Origin: Aricia agestis | Taxonomy: Eukaryota; Arthropoda; Insecta; Lepidoptera; Lycaenidae | Assembly: GCF_905147365.1 (NCBI RefSeq) | Contig: NC_056410.1 | Location: 1,649,501-1,713,500 of the forward strand | Direction: 5' to 3' | Length of the DNA: 64,000 nucleotides | Shown here: in pieces, positions 44,432 through 54,900 of the stretch | Layout: every line of letters begins with the position of its first letter | Numbering within the stretch: the first letter of the stretch is position 1 | Position numbers and translations under genes: made by a program | The notes under the pieces: model-generated | Told to the model about the DNA's origin: nothing | Database searches by the model: none | The model's input: the letters and a program-made list of their open reading frames with translations, nothing else

Positions 44432-46931
44432 TCATCGCTGCGTGTTGTTCCACACGAAGGGCTCCAGTCGCTTGTCTTCGGGCAGCAGCTGGTTCAACTC
44501 CTCCACGTCGCGGAGAGTCTGTCGACGGAGCAGGATTTTAGTCGACTTTCAAATAAGGAGGATAATATTCGACCCATATAAATATTATTTTATTGCGTTT
44601 ATTTTGGATCTAAGGATTCACCAATCGGCTTTGATATCGTTAAGAGATAGAGAGAGAGAACGTGGGTGGAAGGGTTGGGGAGGGAGAGGGGGGTGAGAGA
44701 GGGAGAGGTGAAATGGAGAGGGAGCGGAGGGGGAGGGACACACTCTGCCGCTCCACCGCCATCGCGTACAGCCGCGATATCTCCGCGCACGCCTGACGGA
44801 GAGAGAGAAAGACAGCACCTGATTGAGCAGAGAGGTGCAGCGCGTGAGCTGGTGCGCCACCTCTCGCACCCGCGACAGCCGCTCCGCGTGGCGGGCGTTG
44901 GCGCGCTGCCGCTCCACCGCCATCGCGTACAGCCGCGATATCTCCGCGTCCGCCTGACAGAGAGAGAGAGAGAGAATTAAAATCAGAAACTGTTGAGAGA
45001 AACATAATAATGAAGATAAAACCATAAAGTTAATATATAAGTATATTAACTTTACCTATGGCTAAAACTGAAGCGATAATATATTTTATAGTTTATTAGA
45101 TGTTGCTGGCTACTATATTTGCCCAAAGTCCGTATAATATAATGCGTTTGAAACCAACACCTCTTTACGTTCTTCTTATTTTAAAGATTTGTATGAAGAA
45201 TGGATAAAAGCAGTTTGTACAGGTTACCTCTTTGATCTTAGTGGCCAGGTTGGTTTCGTCAGCGGCGAGGGGCTGCGCGCACGCCGCTAGATGCGCCTGC
45301 AGACGCGTCGTCAGACGTACCCACGGACCGTAGTCCAGACCTGTCAAAATATTATCATTGTTTTTTTTTTAATTTAGGGTTTAATCTAAATGAGTTTTTA
45401 TAACTTAACAGAAAGAAATGTTTGGACAATAAATTTACCTTCAAGCACTTCTGGATCCCTTGCTCCAGGAAGTCCAAGTGTTCCTCTCATTATCGGTAAA
45501 AATGTTGGGATTTCCTACACAGACAACATGACACTTAAGGTAAAAGGAAAGTACATTAAATGTATTTAGAATAAACATGTTGTTTAACAGTTTTTTGTTT
45601 ACATCCATGTCAAACTCTGACTTGACAGAGGTTGTTCGTAGAGTCCACATCCTGAGGATGCTCCGGTGTTGGGGCGAAACGCGTGTCGAGGTGTTCAACC
45701 TGCATGGTGGTGAGGGGCCTTGCATGGATTTGCCAATATTATTGCTTGTGTGGTGGTGGTGTTTGCAGGTTCTTGCATACGAGTGTATGCATAGGCAGTG
45801 TGGGAGAGGGAGGTGCTGTACGCATGCCTATGTGTACACTCACTCATCTTTATTTACCTGCAATCTCTGTATATCTTCATCCAGCTGTGTGTCTGTGGCA
45901 GTTTTGACAACAACAATGTCTCGAGTCCGTTTTGTTTTCCGTGCCTGCAGACTCAGCTGCCTTCTCTGCAGCAATGACCTCTTGTCATTAGGTTTTTGAT
46001 TCCTCGCTGAATGTTTTGGTGAATCTAGAAACATTTGAATAATATATTCTCTATAGATTTGAATAAAAGTAAGTTAAATACTTAATTGAAATTAAATGCA
46101 AAACACAAATAATATTAAGACCATGACTGGAATACAACATCTCCATATAAATAACAAAGAATGAATGACTCAACTTCTCTGATAGTACCTACTTGTAGGA
46201 GCTGCTTACTCGATCGACTACACCCTTTTTGTGACATATGATAGTTTATTGTTAAATTAAAAGTCCTTGATATAAAAAATGATAATATATTGACTGTATG
46301 CTAATGCTAATGAGTGCACGATTGATGACTGCTTGTAGCAAACTGCCTGAAAGTATGCGCTTTGCCGGACAATGGGAAATTATGTGAAATCATCAATGTG
46401 CATGCTAGCTCGTACAGTACTATTACATAAAATTATTACCTCCTATAGGTCTATCAACAGTATAGGATATGTATGGTAACTCCGAGTCTGAGCACATGCT
46501 GGCTCCGGGGGAATTGTTGCCACTTGTTGAAGCATCACTTCTACGAGTTTCTGAAAATAAATTATTTTGCCTTAAAAATAAATATGTTTATGATTTACAT
46601 GCATTTTGTAAACATAATATCTTAGTGATTTGATAAAGTAGTAATTACTATAATTCAGGTTTGTTTACAAATCATAATTTGAGAAATAATCAAGTATAGC
46701 ATTTATAATTTTTTCAGACCGTAATTACATTTAAACAAACATTTTGCGTTTTTCTTTTAACTGAATCTTCTTACTCAGTCATTTATTCACCACATATTAT
46801 ATTAACTTAACTGCTGTGCAAGTTTATCTTTTCTTCTTACCTTGCAAATTGGTAGTAGCTATGGTGTAACCTCTTCTAACTGGTGGCCTCTGGGGTTGCT
46901 TTTTGGGAGGCATTGACTGTTCTGAGCCCAT
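44432..46931 (-). CDS. BORCS5: BORC complex subunit 5 (myrlysin), complete, seven exons
   Basis: BORCS5 anchors the BORC complex to lysosomes through an N-terminal myristate and promotes their kinesin-driven outward movement. Exons: 46931-46841, 46550-46440, 46024-45858, 45514-45439, 45340-45228, 44953-44819, 44518-44432; all phases fit and give 259 residues. The start MGSEQSMPPKK has Gly2 for myristoylation and matches vertebrate BORCS5. DIVVV (103-107) and EIPTFLPIMRG (from 124) are conserved blocks, followed by a helical region (TKIKE, AEISRLYAMAVERQ) and the C-terminal LLPEDKRLEPF (242-252). The protein is longer than human BORCS5 (about 196 aa), mostly through an insect-specific Ser/Arg-rich N-terminal region in exons 2-3. 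The exon 6 donor is weak (CAG|GTGCTG), and a partial exon 6 duplicate lies in the following intron. Confidence 0.95.
44745..44810 (-). pseudogene. Partial duplicate of BORCS5 exon 6
   Basis: This matches the acceptor and first half of exon 6 (44906-44970) with about two differences; one changes Asp to Cys in ADAEISRL. The offset is 161 bp, a tandem duplication that includes the GA-rich tract. Between the exon 6 donor and this copy's acceptor there are only 26 nt, too short to be an intron, so it can only replace exon 6 or stay silent. The frame runs on into low-complexity sequence. Confidence 0.85.
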
Positions 46932-47532
46932 CTTCGTTACAGATACAGTTGATCACTAAAAGGAAGGGGCGTAACAACTAATAAAAGTGTACACATATAA
47001 CATTTTTTTTTAAACATGATGTACATTTGAATATGGATAATATGTTCTCTTAAATACGAAACAAGTTTGATATCTCTTAAATGCTTATAGGTATTCAAAG
47101 AGTAAAAAATAAAGCGACTGTTAGGAAAGGTTTGAGGACTTAAAATATTTTTAACAAGTTATGGATTAGTAAGTAATGCACAAGCCATAATCCTACTGCG
47201 TTATCGTTAGCTAGGCAACCTGTGTCAAAGAAATAGCCACTTACATCAATAATTATTTTGAATTCTGTATAGAGGCTTTATGGACCGAATTTTCATGCAC
47301 AACGACAAGCAGAAAAGTCTGAGCCTTGAACCTACAATTTACTACTAAGCATTGAAAGTCGATTTACTGTAATATTGAAAATTCATATACTTTTAAAGGC
47401 TTTTGTATTTTTTAAACTATTTTTCTTGAATTTCCTCTAATCCAAATCTTTTACCAATTTTTGACAGCAAATCAATGTATGACAATTAACATTAGTTATA
47501 TTTTTTTTTCTTTGGCACTTCGGCTATACCCA

Positions 47533-47596
47533 TGGCCAGTGCATGGAATTAATATGTACTACGTACAATGTACATATTAATTCCATGGGCCAGTGT
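47533..47596. repeat. Hairpin with ATGGAATTAATATGTAC stem
   Basis: The left stem CATGGAATTAATATGTAC and the right stem GTACATATTAATTCCATG surround a short loop (TACGTACAAT). It lies 600 bp upstream of BORCS5. Confidence 0.75.
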
Positions 47597-47668
47597 CGAG
47601 TATAATCATAGATAATAGATGTAGTCTTAGCCCGTCATCGCGTGGCCATTTTGTGCTTATTTTCATAG

Positions 47669-47808
47669 GCGGGCGCCAGACATGTGATCAAATACGCAAA
47701 TTCGCCAAGTGTGGCACTGACATTTGCCTATTTATGCAAATTAATTGCTGGCATTTTCCTATTTGTGCAAAGATTGCTCAAACTTTGAAGCCCATGTCTG
47801 GCGCCGGC
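47669..47808. repeat. MITE with GGCGCCAGACATG ends
   Basis: Short terminal inverted repeats, GGCGCCAGACATG and CATGTCTGGCGCC, enclose an AT-rich interior. No copy was found elsewhere in the window. Confidence 0.6.
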
Positions 47809-47827
47809 TATACAAGTAGTGTGCGTA

Positions 47828-48856
47828 TGTCGCAGCCGACTGGTTTAAATAGCCGTTCAATCAAACAGCTAGCCCTTTGACTGAACAACGCCATTCAATC
47901 ACACGTCTAGCTTTTATATTGAATATTTTAGTCGCTCAAAACGTTCTACACTACAGCTGATTCAAAAGCCGCCGTCTAATTGAAGTAGTTCAGCGCGCAC
48001 CGCTGCGGTGCTAGGTGCGTTTTATTTACAATATGGCGTCAACTAGCAGGAGTTTGTTGGTGTTTATAATAATAATAATAATATAGTAATAATAATATCT
48101 ATGGACGCTTCACACCACGTCAGTCTAGCCTCGTGCTAAGTATCTAAAGGACTTGTGTTACAGGTACCAGACAATGGAAATATATTTAATACTTTTATAC
48201 TATACATATATTTAAGATTTTTATTATATCATACACATATATCATACATTTGTTCCGTCGGCGGGATTCGAACCCGCGACCCCCGGCTTGAGCTACCGAC
48301 GCGCTCTCCACTGAGCCACAGAGGTCGTCGTCGTCGGTGTTTGTGGTTGTTTTTCGGAAAGAAAGTAGTTAATAAAAGTTACAAGTGTTATTAAAGAGAC
48401 AAAAATTGTGGAGGCACATACGAGTGAATTAAAATTTCAATAAATATTCGAGGAGAAATTACGAGATTATGAAATGGATGGACGCAGCCTCCCGCAAAAG
48501 GGGGGTTCGGGGGACACAGCCCCCGTCAAAACAAAAACAAACACAATCCAGAAAGTCCAAAAGTTAGTTAGGTTAGGTTAGAACTTAGACCACAACACAG
48601 AGGGAGCCGAGCGAGCGCAGCGAGCGTGCTGCGGCAGCAGCCGGCGACCGCCTTCAAACAAAAGGGGGGCTCGGGGGGCGCAGCCCCCCGCCAAAACAAA
48701 AACAAACCAGTTGGCTAAGCGTCGTCTAGCTGTAGTGTTGAACGTTGTAGTCAACAAGTCGGCTAAACGACGTATAGCCGTGTGATTGAATGGCATTGTT
48801 CAGTCAAAGGGCTAGCTGTTTGATTGAACGGCTATTTAAACCAGTCGGCTGCGACA
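47828..48856. mobile_element. 1.03-kb TIR element with 78-bp near-perfect ends and CGTA duplication
   Basis: Terminal repeats of about 78 bp start TGTCGCAGCCGACTGG and differ at one base. CGTA is present on both sides (47824-47827, 48857-48860). The inside includes a SINE-B copy (48097-48325) and two GGGGGC..GCCCCC motifs (48490-48535, 48662-48690). No transposase frame; non-autonomous and probably young. Confidence 0.85.
48097..48325 (-). mobile_element. SINE-B, internally deleted copy
   Basis: It has the same head (minus strand GGCTCAGTGG, GGTTCGAATCC) and tail as 26651-26920, but lacks part of the body. The tRNA-like head is better preserved here than in copy 1. Confidence 0.75.
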
Positions 48857-48869
48857 CGTATATTTTCTT

Positions 48870-50010
48870 GAATATTTCTATTTGTCGATTATTTCGAAGC
48901 ACATTTAGGAAAGAAAGTCAATTAGTTCATGATATCGATTAACTATAGTTCAAGTGATGAGAATCCGTAAATACACGTAAAAAGCTATGCATTTTTTATA
49001 GCCAAATTATTAATTGATGTGACATTTTTAGCACTAATGCCTTACATAGCACGAATAAGGGATTAATAAACTTATAAATTATATTTTTAAGCTAACAAAA
49101 ATACCGATTGAAAAGCCCAAAAAACGTTATTCAAAACTTGCGTATTTAATGCTAAATCCATGTGCCTCAAGGCATTCTTTGACCATTCTTATGGTTTATT
49201 ATTTAGCGGAACCACAAAATTCAACAATATCTAGCATTAAATGTTTACTTAAAACCTTTATTAACACTTTTATTACATGAAAATAATATGCAGACCGACT
49301 CCTTTGTTATGTCCTAGTAAGTAGGACATAACATTGTACGCATTACACGTCCACCGATATAAGGTTCTCTCCAGTCTATCTATATATTTTATTTTAATTT
49401 TACCATCAATTATTATTATTATTAAAGTATTAATATATTTATACAACTGAGTATTTTGTGAACATTTCAAGTGCCTATTTTTTTCGCGATTTATCGAGAC
49501 CGATATTGATATTTTTGAAATATCGATATATCGATATTTTCTTTTAATTTTGACATCCCTATAATACGACACTTTGACAGTTTATGTACCTCGGAGAACC
49601 GAAACATAAAATGGCGGACCGGCCACAGTATTTTGATTTGGTAGAGACCATTATGCCGAGTCCACTTATAAAATTCAATGTTTTCTATTCATACCGCAAA
49701 TGACAATGAAGTGTCAGATGTTGTCACTTGTCAATCGCGGCTTTGTATAGAAAATGACAAGTTTGTGAATGTGATAGGGAGCCGATGACCGCTACCGCCA
49801 TGTATCACCGAGTATATAGTTACTAGGCCATTGCATCCGTTGTGGATGATTTAGGATATTACTAGAATATTTTTTTTAAAATCTGCTGTCAAAAATTGCC
49901 ATTAGATTCTGGTAGACCCAAGAATCTTATAAATAAAATTCTTGGGTAGACCTATAGCTAGGCTAGGCACTTAGGCAGTTTTGTAATTTGTTGGGACTTG
50001 GGAGTTTTTG
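48870..50010. other. Spacer between BORCS5 and PEX19, no gene seen
   Basis: AT-rich with simple TATCGATAT repeats (49500-49540) and a possible diverged relative of the 5979 MITE at 49640-49815 (shared CACTTGTCAATCGCGG core and AATGACAAGTTT). No host exon was recognised. Confidence 0.45.
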
Positions 50011-50026
50011 AAATAACCGGTCACAC

Positions 50027-51157
50027 CAGGGTGACCATATGTGGCAGGTTCCTGCCATTTTGGCAGGATTGGCGTCTTATTTTGGCCTGTGGCATGATCG
50101 CTTGACGTTTTAAAAACTTGGCAGGTTTTGGCAGGATTGGGGTATGAAAGATAAATGTTATTTTTGCATCAAAGAAGTCAGTGATTTATTAGAATCTGGT
50201 GGTAGTAATTCAAATTCTGTTTTAGGTGTAGATAATTTTTGGGGCGCAATAGGCAAAATGCGAAATTCTAATAGACAGTATAATTTTAAATGTTTCAAAG
50301 GGATTGTTATGCTTATTGCTTACCAACGCTTCATGCGAATTGCGAAAGAATGTGCTCCCAAATCAATACAAAAACTTGGAACCGTTTTTAGGGTTCCGTA
50401 CCCAAAGGGTAAAAACGGGACCCTTTTCATGAGACTTCGATGTCTGTCTGTCCGTCTGTTTGTCTCCAGGCTGTATCTCAAGAACCGCTATAGCTAGATT
50501 TCTGAAATTTTCACAGATTGTGTATTTCCGGTGCCGCTAAACCAAGCAACCGGAGCAACAAATACTAAAATCAAAATAAAATTAATATTCAAGGGGGGCT
50601 CCCATACAACAAACGTGATTTTTTTGCTCGTAATCAATAATGGCAACAGCTAAATGCTTTAAATTTTCACAAAATCCTTAATTATATTTGTTATTTAATT
50701 ATTCATAATAATAAAGTTTTAATAAAATAAATATTTAATCCTATAAAAAACACACTTTTTTGCCTAGGTACTTTCTGATTTTTCTCTGTAACGGTACGGA
50801 ACCCTTCGTGAGCGAGCCCGACTCGCACTTGGCCGATTTTATAAACAAACAGATTATTGTTGCATCTATGTTGCATGAATGGTGAGCATAGTGATTGCCC
50901 TTCAAACCTACAAAATAAATTTTGAATCGCATGAACAAATCTATGACATAAAGATGAAGAAATGGAAGAAGACGATGCGAATGTTTAATTTAATAAAAAA
51001 TGCAATATATTATATGTGTATTTTTACTTTTCTTACTTTAAAACAACATTAAATAAAGATGGAAGTATTTGGGCATTTTTACTACAGGATTTGGCAGGAT
51101 TTGGCATTTTTCTGACCAAAGTAAGGCAGGATCTGTAATTTAAATATGGTCACCCTG
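50027..51157 (+). mobile_element. Defective hAT transposon with 8-bp target duplication
   Basis: Ends CAGGGTGACCATAT and ATATGGTCACCCTG are inverted. GGTCACAC flanks both sides (50019-50026, 51158-51165). An open segment around 50144-50390 reads DNFWGAIGKMRNSNRQYNFK, resembling the C-terminal region of hAT transposases. It is then broken by a reversed GGCCAAGTGCGAG repeat (50387-50840). TGGCAGG motifs repeat near both ends. Non-functional. Confidence 0.88.
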
Positions 51158-51166
51158 GGTCACACT

Positions 51167-51795
51167 CAGTGTTGCCAGAGCTGTATGTTCGAAAGTTACT
51201 TATTGTCATGCGAAAAGTAACATTTTGAGGGGAAAAGTAACATTTCGTATTACATAAATAATATTTTAAATGCGGGGGGGGGGGGGGGGGGGCAATATCC
51301 AGAATGCACGAAAACATACTATACATATTGTGATGAAGTGATTTTTTGGATTCCGTATAATTATTTTATTATTAAAATTATTTATATACCTATTAAAATG
51401 AAAATATAATATATGTTATTATATAGCTCTTATACAAAAAAACACAATTTTTGGCCTATTTTTGCTCTATCACGGTACGGAATCCTTTATGAGCGAGTCA
51501 GACTCGTGGGCGGGGGCGCTGCTGATAAAGGAGAACTATCAAAAATTTGTTTTTGTATGATGGCAGCGTTTGTTGCTTTTTTCGCCACGTTCATTCAAAG
51601 CATTGTCAGCTGTAACAACAAAACTCAATAAAACTAAGTGTGTTTCGTTTACGCATTTTTGGTTTCAAACATCTTTTTTTTTTCAATTACCAAAAGTAAC
51701 GTAAAAGTAACATCTGTAGTCATGTCACATGAATGTAACATGCAAGGGTCAAAAGTAACGTAAAATGTTACAAAAGTAACATTCTGGCAACGCTG
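51167..51795. mobile_element. Second hAT-like element in the same target site
   Basis: Ends CAGTGTTGCCAG and CTGGCAACGCTG are inverted with one mismatch. GTCACACT is present at 51159-51166 and 51796-51803. AAAAGTAAC motifs recur near both ends (51226-51250, 51690-51785), like subterminal transposase sites. The interior holds a G19 run (51274-51292) and pieces of other repeats (51430-51600). It ends 155 bp before the PEX19 ATG. Confidence 0.85.
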
Positions 51796-51949
51796 GTCAC
51801 ACTAATCTTATGTCACAATCACAAACAAAGAGAATATAATCACTACGTGATCACAAATTCGCAAAGTTCCCTTCAAAAATCAAACTTGATAAATTATTTT
51901 TTTGAGATTAATTTTACGTAATTTAATTTAGTCTTATAATTACAAAAAC

Positions 51950-54900
51950 ATGTCTGATAGTAAGGATCAATCAAAAAAAGACGTGGATCCGGAGCTGGAT
52001 GACTTATTAGACAGTAAGTTTTATAACCTATTTATTACACAACATTTTGAGGATCATGAATTGTTAATAACTTTGTTTTTCTTGAACTTATTTATAAATA
52101 GCACAGAACATACCTATGTTGCAATTGGTTTTGAATACTTAAGAAGCTAGTCAAGAAGAATACATTTAAGTCATAATTTATTTCTATTTTATCCATGCTT
52201 AATTTAAAACTTTTAGTTCATATATTATGTCGCAAATTAATGTTGACCTTTGATATCGATTATCCTAGAAGGTAAATTAATGTTTTATTATTATTCTTAG
52301 AAGATCTCAAGCTGTTGATCATATTAATATGTACATCCATATACGTCTATATGATTGATACAAAAGTAATGTAATAGGTATTTTAAACATTTAAGTTGGG
52401 CTCGGATAATTTTAGATATTTAATTTTATTTAAGGTGCCTTACAAGATATGACAAAAAAACCTGAGGAACAAAAGCAAGTTGAGGGTGGTGAGAATGTTT
52501 CGCAGAATCTATGGAGCGAGGAGTTTATCAAGGAGGCGGCGTCACAGTTCGAGAGTAACATGGCCTCAATCTTAGGGAGCTTCAGCGGAGTGCCGGGTGA
52601 GGTATAATTAGGGTTCACAGTTTGTGTTTGGATTAGTTTCAAACTGACCAAAAAATATTGAGGTCTTGTTTTAGACATTGCTTATTTAGTAGCTGGAGAA
52701 TATTGCTCTATTTGAAGATAATGATAAAGATTTAAAAAGTATAGAGAAGAATACTTCTGTCCTGTCTTTTGAGAAGCTTCTATATTTGCATTTAAAAGTT
52801 TCTCAAAAGACAGGATGGTTTTAATTTTTGGTATCTACAAATATAAAAATTGTGATTAGTACATCTGATATTTCGCACTGCAACATACTGCTTGTCTCTT
52901 TAGGGTTTCCCTTTGCAAGCATGGTTAGTATCTTATATCTTTAAATGAGCAATTCTTGTATATTATATATAATTGGAATCTCGGAATCAGCTCCAACGAT
53001 TTTCATGAAATTGAGTATATATAGGGGGTTTCGGGGGCGATAAATCAATCTCTATCTAAAATTAAAGCTAGGAATCATTTTTAAGAAAATGTCATTTTAT
53101 TCGTGTTTTATCGAAAACGAAGCAAAGCTCGGTCAAATAGCTAGTTATAATAAAATACAACACCATTCAAATTGACTATCAAGTATTTGAATCTTGAATT
53201 TGTGGGGCCCTGGGCTAATACTGCTTAGGGGCCCTACCTAATTACTCAACTAATTGCTATTTTGACAAGAAACTGTTTTTTGTAGTGATGTAGGTATATC
53301 TTAGATACTAATCATAAAGTTATATACCTAGTGGAATAGAGCAACAATCTCGAGCTGTCAAACGTAACCGAAATTGGTTTCATCTGTGTGTAAAAATATG
53401 TGTACATACACACTTACACAAGCATGATTGAACATTATTTCTATGAGATTGAATTGTCATCGTGCGCCACGTGCCGACTGGACGTCAAAAAAAGAGTACT
53501 GCTGTCATGTATCACACGTCTCTTTTTACCACGCAGTGTTACTTATCTCTCATCTCTCTTGCTCAGGCCTTTGTTTCTCTATTCCGCTAGGTATATTAAC
53601 TTTATGATAGTTATTATCTATACTAATATTATAATTTTATGATATAATAAGATATAATATAATAAGAGTTTGTTTGTTTGTTTGAACGCGCTAATCTCAG
53701 GAACTACTTGTCCGATTTGAAAAATTCTTTTACTGTTGAATAGCCCATTTATCGAGGAAGGCTATAGGCTATATTTTATCACGCTAAGACTAATAGGAGC
53801 GAAGAAAAAGAGAAAAATGTTGAAAAAATTGGAGGAAATTATTTGAAAGGGCTTATTTGAACGCGCTAATCTCAGGAACTACTGGTCCGATGTGAAAAAT
53901 TATTTCAGTGTTAGATAGTCGATTTATTAAGAAAGCCTACAGACTATATTTTATCACGCTACAACTAATAGAAGCGAAGTAAGAGAGGAAAATGTTGAAA
54001 AAACGGGAGGAAATTATTTGAAAGGACTTATTTGAACGCGCTAATCTCAGGAACTACTAATCCGATTTGAAAAATGCTTTCAGTGTTAAATAGTCCATTT
54101 ATTTTTTAAAGGCTATAAGCTATATTTTATCACGCTACGACTAATAGGAGCGAATAAATAGAGGGAAATGTGGAAAAAACGGTGAAAATTATTGCTCAGA
54201 ACGCGTCATGGCTTTTCTCGATTACCACAACGCGTTGTGGTCGAATAGCACGTCAGCCACGACACGAATTTCGCTATGTGGTATTTCTGTGATTACCAGA
54301 ACGCGTCGTGGCCGTTTCACTATGACCACAACGCGTCGTGAGCCATTTTTTCGCTCACTGAGCGTTTTCGGTCTTTGAGCGTAACATATATATAAAATTT
54401 GATAGTGCGGCCCGGGGTAAAATTCTACTTCTGAATTTTGGCCCAAGTGTCGGAAAGGTTGACCACCCTTGCTGTAAACGATCAAATTGTTTGTCAAATT
54501 TTACGTGTTTGTCAAACAATTTGATAGTGTACAGCTTTGTTTGAAGTGTTTGTCAAACAAATTTGATTGTTTGCAGGGTAAAAGTAATTATAATATTCAA
54601 ATTGTAGCTCCCACCAATTATTATGGCAGGAGCTACAATTTGATAGGTAATAATTATATTTGAATATCAAAAAAGTGGCTGCACCATGTATATATAGGAT
54701 TAATTATGCAAATATCCAAAATTTGAATATATTGCTTATAGCAAAAAAATTTGAGGGCTTTTATAATTTTTAACATCATTATTTTTTTATTTCCAGAGGA
54801 TCAAATAACACAAGAACAAATTGCACAAACATTTAGCAAAATGGCAGGTAGGTACCTATTACAATTTCTAAAATCTCTACTACCATAGTTTCACAACTTA

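Noticed and set aside
44128..44696. Open frames of 99 and 163 aa across the 48-bp array
   Set aside because: Chance frames in a tandem repeat; they run on the opposite strand to BORCS5 and through its last exon.
44618..45025. A 135-aa frame on the minus strand and overlapping frames around BORCS5 exon 6
   Set aside because: The sequence is the GC-rich exon plus GA/TC-rich introns. Only the 44819-44953 part in the BORCS5 frame is conserved and correctly spliced.
45620..45760. Possible extra BORCS5 exon or gene in intron 3 (frame with HILRMLRCWGET)
   Set aside because: GC-rich and open on the opposite strand, but there is no splice context and the BORCS5 protein is complete without it. Probably a dispersed repeat that I cannot name.
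48560..48580. TTAGG telomeric repeat
   Set aside because: Only two to three imperfect units (GGTTAGGTTAG) lie inside a transposable element, far too few for telomeric sequence.
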